The notes: generated by a model not told the origin, from the letters alone. Shown: positions 47,556 to 59,148, numbered from the stretch's first letter. The stretch: 64,000 nucleotides of DNA from Triplophysa rosa (GCF_024868665.1 NC_079908.1:5916466-5980465), one strand, 5' to 3'. Numbers and translations are program-made.

Positions 47556-47949
47556 TCAGAGTCATTCTAATGAGGATTTTATTGGACAAACATTTCTACG
47601 AACAAGATGAGAGAAAAGGCCCGTTCGTACTTGAGTAACAAAAAAGTTGTTATAGTGGATTTCACAACAATAACAAAACCGTGTAATAATATTGTTTGGA
47701 TCACATTCAGAGCGTTTTTTTCACCCTGACGAACGATTAAACATTGACCGCCAATCAAAATCCATTCGCATTTAAAGGAATCGTGCATTTAAAATGTGAA
47801 AGCTTAGAATAAAAAAGTTATTGTCATTTGGTGTAACTAACATAGTTCTTGGTGTGAAAACTAGTAACTTTGTATTAGCACCTATTGTATTATTGCTCCT
47901 GTATGACATATCGCTTATTGCTCCCTGAACTCTCTGTAAGAGAGATAAA

Positions 47950-48000
47950 AAGCGTCTTTGGATAAAAGCGTCTGCGAAATGACTAAATGTAAATGAATAG
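47950..48000. repeat. SINE-like fragment, reverse orientation
   Basis: GGATAAAAGCGTCTGCGAAATGACTAAATG is the reverse complement of the family core (GCAGACGCTTTTATCC). Confidence 0.7.
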
Positions 48001-48169
48001 GCTGTAAATTTTAATATCCTACAAATGTAAATCTGTTCAAAAAAGCTTGAACAGTGATGGGGTCTTAAATCTATAATCACACCATGCTATGAAAACAAAG
48101 TTAACAGAGGGCTTAGTCGTTCTTAATAAAGAAATGAAAGAACTTCATACTGCAGGAAACTTTTCTCGC

Positions 48170-48480
48170 TGGCGTCTCTAGTTCTCATTGCGTCCCTGGA
48201 GACGCGTTCATCTCGCAGGTCCATTCCTCCTATGCTCAGGTTAAGGGCTGCGGTGTTGACCTAGTATTCCTCTCATTTGATATTCCTCTTCACACGCTAA
48301 TTGGGGGAGAAAGAAACGCTCATTACGCCTGATTTCATGTACACATATTCATTAGACTCACGGCTGGAGTGTCAAGAAAACGCAGCCTGGCCTCTTTTCC
48401 AGTTTGTTTACTCTCTTGTTTATTTGCAGGTATATTTGTTCATTTAAATTGCCCTCTCCCGTAGTCTCAAGTCAGAAATA
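48170..48480. promoter_or_regulatory. Candidate conserved non-coding block
   Basis: Repeat-free, with CACGCTAATTGGGGGAGAAA, CTCATTACGCCTGATTTCAT and TATTCATTAGACTCACGG. Texture-based inference. Confidence 0.3.
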
Positions 48481-49329
48481 AGTGTGAACGCTACCAGATT
48501 AGTTCTGTTTGTTCTTTGCTTTTAATGTTTACAAAATTAGTTTTACACTTGGCGAAAGTTTTTTCTTACAAGCCTGTGGATATTATAATCGTGTGTTTTG
48601 TTGGTGCTGTGGCCTGTAAAGATGTGTTAGAAAGAGGTGCTTATGAGGACAACAGGAGTTCAAATCTCAATCCTGTTCACTCTGTTTTCCTGTAACTGTC
48701 AATTAAAAAGCAAACAAAGATACAAAGTCAACCATGACACATTTTATACATTTTACAAATACATTTTTAGAATTCCGTTTTTATTCCGATATTACAATTC
48801 TGTATCCAATATAACACTAGAAAACTATTTGCAAAAATGTATCTTTGTACATATATTTTGAGAGATTGGACCATCTTTCAGGTGAAACATATTGTAGCAT
48901 TTGCTTAGCTTACAAACAATATGAATTGACAGTTATTCTAATGCGCGAGCCCTTTACATTCGAGTGGATTTTGTTGGTTTTTATTGTTAATCAGCAGGAA
49001 AATAAAAAACCTAAAAAGTAAAAACGATATTCCCAGCAAACACATTTACGTTGTGGCAATGTTGGTGCAACGTTCCATTTTTGCTCTAGCTCTGTAGCAT
49101 CTTAAATCTAAGCATTGTCACAATGTTGCCAGAATTTAGAGAGTAATGTTGCCATAGAACCGTTGTTCTGCAACATTAATTTTGAACTCATACAGTCACA
49201 AAATTAAATCTTGTTAATAATCTTGTTATAGATCATACAGTAGTTAATACATTCAAAGAAAAAATGATTCAACACCAGCCTGTGTAAACAGTACAATATA
49301 GCATGATATTATTCATCTTCAGGTCACAC

Positions 49330-49770
49330 TTTATTTTAAAGGACAATTCTCGCTCTTAACAAACCATTAACTAAGACTTTTGCCTCAATAACTCCAAATT
49401 TGTCGCTTATTAATTGTTAGGTATTGGGTAGGATTAGGGATGTAGAATATGGTCATGCAGAATATGTGCTGTATAAATACTAATAAACAGCCAATATGCT
49501 AATAAGGGCCTACTCGCACTGTCCCAATCGAACCACGCTCGGGTGCGTTTGACCCCTAAAGCCTGGTTCGATTGACTAGTGCAAGTGCTCGCAACCACGC
49601 TCGGACGCGGTTCACTTACTGCCCTGGCCTGGTTGGAAGAGGTGGGCTGGAATGCGGTTTGGTTTGGAAAGGGGGCAGTGAGAGCAACCGGGCTAATGTG
49701 AGTACGCCCTAATAGGCATGCTAATAAGAAACTATAGTTAATAATGAGAATTGGTTCCTGTACTAAAGTA
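49330..49770. mobile_element. Non-autonomous element interrupted by a palindromic MITE
   Basis: The outer sequence starts with CACTTTATTTTAAAGGACAA and resumes with GCATGCTAATAAGAAACTAT and AGTATTACCC, a common fish repeat layout. At 49505-49712 it is split by a GC-rich insert whose ends AGGGCCTACTCGCAC and TGAGTACGCCCTAAT are inverted and whose centre has CGAACCACGCTCGGGTGCG mirrored by related GC-rich sequence. Confidence 0.6.
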
Positions 49771-50329
49771 TTACCCATCTTTATTAAAAATTCACAATTT
49801 AGAAACAAACCTTTTGATCACGTCATGGCTACATTGAAACAATGTTATGTCTTTGCTTATGTCTTTTCCTGAGTTTTTTCTCTTTTGGTTATTGCAATAA
49901 TTGTGATGAGTTATTCTCTTAAATTTAGAATGATTTTAAAAACTATCATAATAGTAACAGGCCTTTACACATACACATATACACAAATAATCAGCTCGTA
50001 TCGAAAATGAATGACTTCGTCGCTTGCAGCGAATCGTCTGTTAGAAAGTTGCATTAGGCTGTTTAGACAGCTCCAGTCTGTCTGGACTCAAGATGCACAC
50101 CTCATTATCTTAAAGTACTGCTTTGGTACCAGTCTTTCAAAATTGTATAGTCCCGACATACGGTTGGTTTCTGAATACGAGCAGTAAATGCGATCGCAGT
50201 CAGACATGGATACGCATTCAGTCAGCCCGCTGGAAGACTTGTGCATTTGTCCAAATGCTGAACATCCAGGTCTAATAGGCCAAAGATCAATGCGCTGACA
50301 CTTTTATAGCTTCAGACACAGCTATTCCT

Positions 50330-50700
50330 TCATTTACATGCCAGCATTTACATTACATCCTCCAGAACAGCCAGAAAGCGTTTTCTGCGCTCCAGCCCCG
50401 CCGCATATGGCTGTTAAAATGTAATATACACTAATACCCCCTTATTCACTTCCACATCCAACCTATTACTGCTTTGGCTTTTTATTGTCCTGCTTTCATC
50501 TTTGCCGTGTATACGTGTGTGTATCGTGGGGGTTAACTAACTAACATTGGTCCTTTGCTTTGCTCGAGCTCATTAAGTGCTTTGTGCATTTCCTTTTTTG
50601 GGGCCTGGTTTTAATGTAGCTTGTTATTCGGCGTGCCAGTGAATCGGGGCCCCGTGGACCTCAGGTTTTGGAAGTGTAACCCCTGAGAATTATTTGAAGT
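50330..50700. promoter_or_regulatory. Candidate conserved non-coding block
   Basis: CATTTACATGCCAGCATTTA, GGCTGTTAAAATGTAATATAC and AAGTGCTTTGTGCATTTCC in a repeat-poor stretch, ending in a GC-rich segment. No exon recognised. Inference only. Confidence 0.25.
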
Positions 50701-51949
50701 TGAGGAATGAAATTAAGAGGTGATTCGGAACGACTTCTGAGTTATATTGCTGACTTTGGTGTTAATATCGCTTGCGGTTTTAGTGGTAGGAAGTCTGAGT
50801 GCTTTGTTCAATTTTTGTTATGGCGGGCCAACAAAATTAAGGATCTTTCAAGTCATTACTGTAAGTTTAGCCAGAACGTTTTAACAAAGTACGAGTGCTG
50901 CTTTCCCATGCTGTGTGGTTTCTAATGGTTGCAAGTCAAAAAAAAGCTTGAAAATTGCCTGTGATTGTCAGGTTGTTGTTCTTTAGGAAGTTTGTTTTAA
51001 TCTGATGTCAATCAAAAATGTGACGTGTGCCTTACGAAACATCAACAATAATTCAAATTTATATTGATTTCATAATAAGAGTGATAAGCTCATTTTTTAT
51101 ACTTATATTTAATAGGAAAACACACTTCATTTTTTTGCTGCTATAATTTGTTCATTTTTGTCGAATCAAATTGGGTTTAAAGTCATTTCAATTTTTAAAC
51201 TTTTTAAAATTTTGACCAGTGGTGAGTTGCTGTAACTTAATTTTATGACTTGAAATAAGGTAAAAACATTTAAACATTTAAATATTAAGTTGAAATTGAA
51301 TGTACTTAAAACGTAAAAATAAGAAGCGTCTAAACATGTTTACGCGTGTTATTGAATCTTGTTTTTCCTCTGCGAGCTGCCTCTGATTGGTCTATATCTC
51401 ACAGCTATAAATACCACCCAGGCGTTTGGATCCCCATGCTTTAGCGCTCCCCTGGCGCGTCCTGTCAAACACTGCCATCTTGTTGGGAATAAATGTCTAA
51501 CTGGCAGAGGGGCGATCTGTCTCTCTCAAGCTTTTTTCTCTCGCGGGCTAACGCTCCATCACGGGCTGTGTGTTCAGCGCTGGCTTGAAGCTCTCGTCCT
51601 GTCCTCCTCATTGTCTCCATCTCAACTTTCTCATCTCAGGTTATGCCCTCTCTTGTTGTTCTTTAGCTCTTTGATGAAATGTATATCTTTTCATCAGGAT
51701 TTATCTTAGCCGCTACTGTTTAACTCCAGACATTCTCCCAGATGCGCTCAACGTGTTGGTATCTTACTTGTGAGATAGAGAAAGTGATGTTTAGTGAAAG
51801 CTGACAAATGAGATGAAGTTCGGTTCGGTTGACATTTCAAGCATTACCAAAACTGTTTTACCCTAATATCATATAGAGGAAATGAAAAATAAGAATTTTC
51901 CTAATGATAGTTAGCCAATATTTAATACAATAACATTTTCTGTAACACT

Positions 51950-52215
51950 TTACAATAAGTTTGAATTTGTCAACATTATAAATGCATTTGTGTTTTCAGT
52001 ATTTATTCAATTATTTTTGTTAACGTTAGTTTACGCCAATACAATTGTTCACGTTAGTTTGTCGTGCATTTATGTATTTATTATACATTTATTGTTTTTA
52101 TTAGTACCTATAAATTGTGAAAATAACAAACTGAGATAAATAAATGCTGTAGGAGTATTGTTTATTATTAGTTTATATTAGCATTAACTAATGTTAATAA
52201 ATACCTTTTTCCAAC
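51950..52215. repeat. Interspersed repeat ('ACACTTTACAATAAG' family)
   Basis: AACACTTTACAATAAGTTTG followed by repeated GTTAACGTTAGTTTA and ATTAACTAATG motifs is a familiar fish interspersed repeat. It is AT-rich and non-coding. Confidence 0.6.
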
Positions 52216-52442
52216 TTTTTTGGATTAAAACATAATCATTCTTGTCATTTCATGACCATTAAGCACATCATATCAGCCTGATTTCATTACTATCATGAAC
52301 AAAATAAACTGAAAATGCTAATGCAAAGAAACAAAACACTAAAACTATTTTTATTATTTACATAAATATCTATTATCTATTTTTATTTTAAATAGGTTGA
52401 CTCAAGCAAGTCAAACACAAACTGGAACTACGCTTAATTTAC

Positions 52443-52665
52443 AGGCAGTTTCAGCGACAACAACATAAACAAACGTTATGTGGCCCAAACTTAACTTCCG
52501 GTAGACCTTCGCAAATAATCAATAACTGTTGAGTAGTTTTAATTGAATTCAATACAATTAATATACAATAAAACATTAATATAAATTAATTGTAATATAA
52601 GTTGTTATAAACACAGACCGGAAGTTAACTTCAGGCCAGCATGTGTATCTGATTAAACCGTCTAT
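52443..52665. repeat. 'TATAGACCGTTT'-family MITE copy
   Basis: Shares ACATAAACAAACGTTATGTG, CCCAAACTTAACTTCCGGTA and CCGGAAGTTAACTTCAGGCC with 17662-17915 and ends GATTAAACCGTCTATA. Confidence 0.85.
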
Positions 52666-52699
52666 ACCAAAGCCAGCTAATTTTCATTAAACATTTATC

Positions 52700-52820
52700 T
52701 TCTGCCGTACCTTTACATTTGCATTTGTGATTTTTAATCAATACGTGTGTTTTCTGTGAATCAAACCAACAACCTTAGCTACTATAACACAATGCTCTAC
52801 TAACTGAGCTACAGGAACCT
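52700..52820 (-). repeat. tRNA-derived SINE remnant
   Basis: On the - strand GTTCCTGTAGCTCAGTTAGT with AGAGCATTG is a tRNA-like A box and GGTTGTTGGTTTGATTC a B box. No intact cloverleaf or anticodon arm is supported, so it is a SINE head rather than a working tRNA gene. Confidence 0.72.
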
Positions 52821-53039
52821 TTACATACACTCACCACTAATATTTCTTCTCGATGACATTATTAATCTAGTGCTAATAAAAGATCTCATGGTTCAAAACA
52901 ACCTCTAATAATTAGCCGTCGCCCATCTTTTAACATTTACACTGACAATTATGGTGATTAGTGGTTGGCCTTGATCTTCGTATGTAAATCTGTGTATAAA
53001 CAAACCTATACTAGCGTGTTTGCGTGCACGCCCTAATGT

Positions 53040-53350
53040 ACACGTACCTGACAAAAGCGCAGCGCCGCAGACGCGCACTAAATTACCCCCTAATTGGATC
53101 CCTTTGAATATTCAAGAGACGTCCCCTCCAACACATGTAGAAAATAAAAACTAACAAATATGTGGGGGCAAGAAAATCACATCGGGGTTAAAGGCGCTGA
53201 GGGAGATAGCCTTCTTCCTCTCGTTCCCGTTCCCCGGCATCTGTTCATCCATATGGAGCGCAGGGTAAAATCCACTTTCTCTGGGAAAGATGACATTATG
53301 TCAAGCAACTTGGTGAGCGAAAACCGACTTTAGGCTCTGTTTTCAGTGGT
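53040..53350. promoter_or_regulatory. Candidate conserved non-coding block
   Basis: CGCACTAAATTACCCCCTAA, TTGGATCCCTTTGAATATTC and GGGGTTAAAGGCGCTGAGGG in a repeat-free stretch between repeats. Texture-based inference. Confidence 0.3.
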
Positions 53351-54879
53351 TTGCATTCAGGGCTGTACGTTAACTTTCTTTGCACGTGCTACAGAGGTTT
53401 AAAGTTTTGTAGCGCAGGCCAAACAGTTGTAGCACAAGTATAAAAAAAGAAAAAAATACATACACATAAAAAAATCACATAAATAGGCAGGTAACTGACG
53501 AAGGACATTTATGTTACAGTTGGGTAAATTAGGGCCATATAATTTAGTTTTTCCCAAGTTCCTTTTTCTGTTTAAATTTTTCTGAGTTCTGTGTTTTCCA
53601 TTCTTTTACTATAAAATAATTATATATTTGTCCACATACTGTAGTATACTATTGTATTATTTACTAAGGTAAACCGCAGTAAAATTCCTCCTTTTGCAGA
53701 AGCAATAGTGTTTTTGAACCTTACCACAGTAAATATTAGTTTAGTAAATAATGAGTATACTCTGTTTATGTAGTTTATCAGTTTACTACTAGAATACTAC
53801 AATTTACTATAGTAAACGTTATAATACAATACAGTGTTTTTAATCTGGATGTTCAAGTTAACCAGACTTTTAGTTTCACGGGTCGTCGCAAAGAGTGTGT
53901 GGTTGACGATATCTTTTCTCTAGCAGTGAAATGCTTATGAAATAAACTCTCAGATCAGCTCTGGAGATGCAGTTCATGTCTTCATGTCCTCATACAGAGA
54001 AGCAGAAAAATGCTCGAGCGTCACACACATGTAGTAATGCATGAAACAGCTCATTCACATTTACGCGAAGCAAAAAGCCAGATTGCGCTATTCCTTCCCT
54101 GTTTCCACATCGTGGAAATCCCAGGGCTCTAACTATGGACTCGGTGCAGCAGGAAAACAAGTTTCAAATGCAAAAACAACTAATTGATTAACACCACACA
54201 CAAACAAGCACCGAGGCAAACAGACCTCACACAAACAAGCGGCTCTGTCTAAATCACGTGCAAAACTGTATCGCACGCGTGCTACACTGGCAAATTTATC
54301 TTCGCACAGACAGATTTTTTCGTGTACATCCCTGATACCTTCGGAAACATTTACTACATATAAAAAGTTTATTTGTATAGCCAATACAAGCTATGCTGGA
54401 ACATGATGCAAGTTGTGCACTTTCCCTTTTTATTTATTTATTTATAAAAATGGTCATGATGGTACTTGAGTTTCTTTGTTTGAGACCAGCAAGAAAAGCT
54501 TTTTTTCCCAGAAACTTCGCATTGTCTTTTATTTTTAGTGAGCAGCAAATAAAAGGTCCAATAGATGAATAATTGATAGCAGCGGTCAGTTAAAAGAAAA
54601 AAGCACTTCCCTTCATTTTGTTAGTTTATTTATTTATCCGTTTGTTCACTTTGTACTCCCGACTGGGGGTGTTATCGTTGGGTTGAGAGGATAGATGTGT
54701 TTGTTTCGGTCTGGAGCTCACATATTTGTGTCTCGGAGTACAGAAATCTCTGTACTCAACTCTGGTCAGAACCAAACATGCATTCAATCCAAAAAAACAC
54801 ACGTGCGCTATGTACAAACAAACAGATCTCATTGTGCCGGGCCTGACTCTCACCTACGCACACACAGAGAATATCATTA

Positions 54880-55210
54880 CTGGTGCACATTACAGTGAGA
54901 AGAGACAGAACGAGGGCACTTTGTAAATGTCATGGGCCGAGGGCTCTTCCACCCTCTTTGCTGGATGAAATAAAATGAATTGAAGTGAGCACTATCAGCG
55001 GCGGCAGCACAAGATAAATCTGTCGTTTAAAAGGGACTCGCAATTAGGTGTGCAGGGGCCGGCAGGACAGCAGGGCTTTCAACAGCCCAGCCTGCTACCA
55101 TTAACCTCCTTTCTAACGGCCCGTTGACCTGGGATGTGTAGTTTTTAGCTCCTCGGTCTTACATTTGAGTCGCCCAGTGGCGTGGACGAAAAGAACTACA
55201 GGGAGTGGAG
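54880..55210. promoter_or_regulatory. Candidate conserved non-coding block
   Basis: Repeat-free, balanced composition: GGATGAAATAAAATGAATTG, CGCAATTAGGTGTGCAGGGG and CTGCTACCATTAACCTCC. It ends just before the nested transposon at 55265. Inference only. Confidence 0.27.
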
Positions 55211-55415
55211 GTGATGTGGATTATTTATCATTCACAAGGCCATTTTATTTCAGTAATTTTTTATTACTAGAGATGCACCAATATATTGGCCAATAATCGA
55301 TATCGGTAAATAAAAGCGATTTTTCATACTAAATCGGCCGACAGATTAAAAGCAGCCGATGATCTTTTTGTCAATCAAAAGAGGACAGAAAAATGCAATG
55401 AATTTGTGTTCTGTA

Positions 55416-56636
55416 CACTCACCTAAAGGATTATTAGGAACACCATACTAATACGGTGTTTGACCCCCTTTCGCCTTCAGAACTGCCTTAATTCTACGTG
55501 GCATTGATTCAACAAGGTGCTGAAAGCATTCTTTAGAAATGTTGGCCCATATTGATAGGATAGCATCTTGCAGTTGATGGAGATTTGTGGGATGCACATC
55601 CAGGGCACGAAGCTCCCGTTCCACCACATCCCAAAGATGTTCTATCGGGTTGAGATCTGGTGACTGTGGGGGCCATTCTAGTACAGTGAACTCATTGTCA
55701 TGTTCAAGAAACCAATTTGAAATGATTCGAGCTTTGTGACATGGTGCATTATCCTGCTGGAAGTAGCCATTAGAGGATGGGTACATGGTGGTCATAAAGG
55801 GATGGACATGGTCAGAAACAATGCTCAGGTAGGCCGTGGCATTTAAACGATGCCCAATTGGCACTAAGGGGCCTAAAGTGTGCCAAGAAAACATCCCCCA
55901 CACCATTACACCACCACCACCAGCCTGCACAGTGGTAACAAGGCATGATGGATCCATGTTCTCATTCTGTTTACGCCAAATTCTGACTCTACCATTTGAA
56001 TGTCTCAACAGAAATCGAGACTCATCAGACCAGGCAACATTTTTCCAGTCTTCAACTGTCCAATTTTGGTGAGCTCGTGCAAATTGTAGCCTCTTTTTCC
56101 TATTTGTAGTGGAGATGAGTGGTACCCGGTGGGGTCTTCTGCTGTTGTAGCCCATCTGCCTCAAGGTTGTGCGTGTTGTGGCTTCACAAATGCTTTGCTG
56201 CATACCTCGGTTGTAACGAGTGGTTATTTCAGTCAAAGTTGCTCTTCTATCAGCTTGAATCAGTCGGCCCATTCTCCTCTGACCTCTAGCATCAACAAGG
56301 CATTTTCGCCCACAGGACTGCCGCATACTGGATGTTTTTCCCTTTTCACACCATTCTTTGTAAACCCTAGAAATGGTTGTGCGTGAAAATCCCAGTAACT
56401 GAGCAGATTGTGAAATACTCAGACCGGCCCGTCTGGCACCAACAACCATGCCACGCTCAAAATTGCTTAAATCACCTTTCTTTCCCATTCTGACATTCAG
56501 TTTGGAGTTCAGGAGATTGTCTTGACCAGGACCACACCCCTAAATGCATTGAAGCAACTGCCATGTGATTGGTTGATTAGATAATTGCATTAATGAGAAA
56601 TTGAACAGGTGTTCCTAATAATCCTTTAGGTGAGTG
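55416..56636 (-). mobile_element. Complete Tc1/mariner DD36E transposon (Incomer-like)
   Basis: Perfect 29-bp terminal inverted repeats: 55416-55444 starts CACTCACCTAAAGGATTATT and 56608-56636 is its exact inverse. TA dinucleotides at 55414-55415 and 56637-56638 are the target duplication. Total length 1221 bp with one uninterrupted transposase. Identical ends and an intact ORF indicate a young insertion relative to every other element in the window. Confidence 0.96.
55448..56488 (-). CDS. Tc1/mariner DD36E transposase, intact, 346 aa
   Basis: Cut-and-paste transposase that binds the element's own inverted ends and inserts at TA. Residues 1-60 carry a helix-turn-helix (FERGMVVGARRAGLSISQSA, then TTISRVYKEW) and a second HTH follows to about residue 115. 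The catalytic triad is visible: D in AWSDESRF (about residue 154), D in YFQQDNAPCH (about 246) and E in SPDLNPIEHLWD (about 283). There are 36 residues between the last two acidic positions, which defines the DD36E (Incomer) branch rather than classical DD34E Tc1. The glycine-rich box GGGGVMVWGMF is intact. Length is full for the family, with no stops or frameshifts. The ORF lies between perfect inverted repeats and is unrelated to dach2 on the other strand. Confidence 0.95.
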   Translation of the reverse strand: MGKKGDLSNFERGMVVGARRAGLSISQSAQLLGFSRTTISRVYKEWCEKGKTSSMRQSCGRKCLVDARGQRRMGRLIQADRRATLTEITTRYNRGMQQSICEATTRTTLRQMGYNSRRPHRVPLISTTNRKKRLQFARAHQNWTVEDWKNVAWSDESRFLLRHSNGRVRIWRKQNENMDPSCLVTTVQAGGGGVMVWGMFSWHTLGPLVPIGHRLNATAYLSIVSDHVHPFMTTMYPSSNGYFQQDNAPCHKARIISNWFLEHDNEFTVLEWPPQSPDLNPIEHLWDVVERELRALDVHPTNLHQLQDAILSIWANISKECFQHLVESMPRRIKAVLKAKGGQTPY

Positions 56637-57329
56637 TATATAGAAGATGTTAAGAAACACCACCAGTTTGATGTTCAATATTAATGGTCATTATATGAAT
56701 TAATAGCATTCAGAAATGTAAGAAATATTTATTTAATCTTCAGAATCGGTTTTGACAGATATCACTCTAAACATCGTATCGGTGGAGAAATTTAGTATCG
56801 TTGCATCTCTAGTATTTTCAAGTGGTGTAGTCAGCAAGCGAAAAAACTGACTTTGGTAGCACTTTTTTACGCTAAATTGTTTAAATGGTAGTATCGTGGT
56901 ACCGTAAGCAATGTTGCATATGTGCATTAACATTCATTTGAACACATACTTCTCACCTAAATCAAGCCGTGTTTTGAACGACTCGTACGACATAATGATT
57001 CAGTGAGTCATTCATCAATGCACTTGCTTCGTTTTTGAATAAACCGTTTTGAACTTTGAATTGGTTGGTTGATTTATTCACTAATTAGTTTTACAAAGTT
57101 AGCCAAACATTTCCCTTTATAAACATCACTGTATAAATTACATTTGTTGCACATTTAAATTAGTTTTCCCACGTGAAAAATGCTCTAGTGTACTGTAGTA
57201 TTTACTACAGTAAATTTTACTAAAATTCCTAGACACTAGTGCTTTTGAGTCTCACCATGTGATTTCTCGTTTAATGCTGACACCGGCTGTAGTTTGGTTT
57301 AGGTAACAAGCCCACAGTTATGTCTGATA

Positions 57330-57900
57330 AACACGCATCCTCATGTGGGCTTTCAAACATTTCTGCGCTCTTCACCGTTATCTCGCGGTTCACCTCGCAC
57401 CTCTCTCTCCTCGCAGAGGTCCCCTTCCATTCACCCTTTTTCTCACCCTATTCTTCTTTCTCACGCACGCGTTCCTCTTCACACTCTATCTGCGTGACCT
57501 TCATCCGCTCGCCACTTTCAGCCGGCACCAAAAACTTAATCACACACTGTCAACCTGTGAGGAGAGGAGGAGGAGGAGGGCTGCTCCTCTCTCTTCTTTA
57601 ATGCCCTTTGCAGTGCTGAGGAAGAAGAGGGAAAATTTATGGCTGCTGGGACAGGTGGGGTATGAACAATGGGCAGAAAGCAGTACGGGGTTATCTGGCG
57701 GGCTGCGGGCGGGGAAATCGATGTGACCCGTGATACACTGTCATCACAATTCCCACCCCAGCTGTCCTATTTGTCTTGCGTAGGGAGGCCTGGACGGGCC
57801 GTGTCGACGCGAGCGGAGAGAGGCCTCCGTCAGATTAGCCCGGGTGAATCATGACCGCTTCGTCTCTGCCTCTCTCACTGTTTGGGATCTGTTATGGCTG
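57330..57900. promoter_or_regulatory. Candidate conserved non-coding block
   Basis: GC-balanced, largely repeat-free stretch about 0.9 kb upstream of exon F. It has CCTCGCAGAGGTCCCC, GGCACCAAAAACTTAATCAC and GAGAGGCCTCCGTCAGATTA. Open frames on the + strand overlap each other and lack domains. Inference only. Confidence 0.27.
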
Positions 57901-58194
57901 GAGCGGTGGGGCTATGGTTTGTGGCCTGGCATTGTGGGCGGGAGGGGTTGCATGGGGCTTGTGGGTAAAATATGGATTGTGTGTGTGTGTGAAAGTAGAA
58001 GATTAACGGCTGTTCAGAGGTTTGGACACAGCAGCTTTCTGTTTCATCAGAAACACTCACTCGGTTTATCTTCTGCTCATGTGCACCTTCTGAAATGTGG
58101 ACAAGTCTCAGTTTGATCATTTTTTTGCTGTTTGGTTTCGTGATGATAGTGTGGTACTCAAAAACGTATGACGTCCATTGAAAATTCAATTTTT

Positions 58195-58597
58195 CGAAGA
58201 AAAAAATAATACAAATTACATAAAGCAAAAAATGAACATTGGAATTGTGTTGTTTTTAATTCATTTTAATTTTGTCCGTGAAATCAGTGTCAGTCTGGGT
58301 TTGTTTCTGTCGCAAATTCTTTTTTTAGATTTAATTTCTATTTTTTGTATATATTTAGACATTGTATTGAACAGATTTTGTTTAGGTCAATTATTGAACA
58401 TTTCCTTTTTGCAACACAAAAAAAGCAATTACATTTAGCAAAAAATAAACATTCGAATTGTGCTATTTTTAATAATTATTTCTTTGTCTGTCAAATCAGT
58501 GTCAGTCTGGGTTTGTATCCGTCACAAACTCTTATTTTTAATATTCAATTTTTACTTTTTTAAATGTTTTATATTAAGCGAGTTTTGTTTAGATCAA
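58195..58597. repeat. Tandem duplication, two units of about 210 bp
   Basis: Unit 1 AACATTGGAATTGTG (58235) matches unit 2 AACATTCGAATTGTG (58448). AAATCAGTGTCAGTCTGGGT occurs at 58281 and 58493, and TTTTGTTTAGGTCAA / TTTTGTTTAGATCAA at 58376 and 58583. Offsets are 213, 212 and 207. Units differ by scattered substitutions and indels. It ends about 140 nt before the exon F acceptor. Confidence 0.88.
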
Positions 58598-58738
58598 ATT
58601 TTTAATCATTAAATCTAAATTTTTGTTGAAAATAGTGAAATGATTCAAATGCCTGAAACCATCATGAATATAAACATTTATCTTCTAGGACGTCCTTATT
58701 TATCATTGATTCTATGTTTTGTTTTTTTGTGATCTCAG

Positions 58739-58884
58739 ATGGGGCTCAGATAGCTCTGCCCGTGCAGAAGCCTGGTTTCGAGAAACTTCCTCTGGGCTCT
58801 CAGACACTTCCTCCAGGCTTCCCTGCACCCTTCCTGTTTGCAGACGGCCTCTCTTCTGTGGAGACGTTGCTCACTAACATCCAG
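58739..58884 (+). CDS. dach2: dach2-like exon F: start of Dach box-C (SSVETLLTNIQ)
   Basis: The acceptor AG is at 58737-58738 (GATCTCAG) and the donor GTAAAT begins at 58885. The exon is 146 nt (phase 1 in, phase 0 out). It encodes DGAQIALPVQKPGFEKLPLG, SQTLPPGFPAPFLFADGLSS and VETLLTNIQ. The P-G-F-P-A/G-P-F-x-F-A-D-x-L-S-S-V-E-T-L-L-T-N-I-Q string opens the conserved C-terminal domain (Dach box-C / DD2). It follows the 19.9-kb intron, and a 210-bp tandem duplication ends about 145 nt upstream of its acceptor. Confidence 0.96.
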
Positions 58885-59000
58885 GTAAATCCACTGCACG
58901 TCAATGAACGTGGAGGACTGCACAACAGCTTGTTGGGTATCTGAGGGTTTATATTGGTGTATTAAAGTTGGATGTGTTTTGTGTCATGTTGGCGGCTCAG

Positions 59001-59148
59001 GGTCTGCTGAAGGTGGCCGTGGATAATGCCCGTGTGCAGGAGAAACAAGTGCAACACGAGCGCAAGGAGCTAAAGATGGAGCTGTACAGAGAGAGAGAGA
59101 TGAGGGAGAGTCTGGAGAGACAGCTCACCTCTGAACTGCATAGCCGAG
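59001..59148 (+). CDS. dach2: dach2-like exon G: Dach box-C coiled-coil, first half
   Basis: The acceptor AG is at 58999-59000 (GGCTCAG) and the donor GTACAT begins at 59149. The exon is 148 nt (phase 0 in, phase 1 out) and is separated from exon F by only 116 nt. It encodes GLLKVAVDNARVQEKQVQHE followed by RKELKMELYREREMRESLER and QLTSELHSR. The charged heptad-like pattern, rich in Glu, Lys and Arg with regular Leu/Met, is the Dachshund C-terminal coiled-coil that in family members mediates dimerisation and contact with Eya. VAVDNAR with QEKQVQ is the best single argument for DACH2 over DACH1. Confidence 0.97.

Larger units (their letters stand above)
55265..56814. mobile_element. Older element (TACTAGAGATGCA ends) hosting the Tc1 insertion
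   Basis: TACTAGAGATGCA at 55265-55277 is the exact inverse of TGCATCTCTAGTA ending at 56814. Sequence between these ends and the Tc1 element includes GATATCGGTAAAT and GTATCGGTGGAGAAATTTAG. Removing the 1.2-kb insert leaves about 330 bp of non-autonomous element. The end sequence resembles hAT-type MITEs; no clear 8-bp target duplication is visible, so the class is unsure. Confidence 0.6.

Noticed and set aside
52757..52817. Possible tRNA gene on the - strand
   Set aside because: Only A and B box-like parts are present; no acceptor stem pairing or anticodon arm. It fits a SINE head.
55836..56386. + strand ORFs opposite the transposase
   Set aside because: Shadow frames of the intact 346-aa transposase on the - strand.
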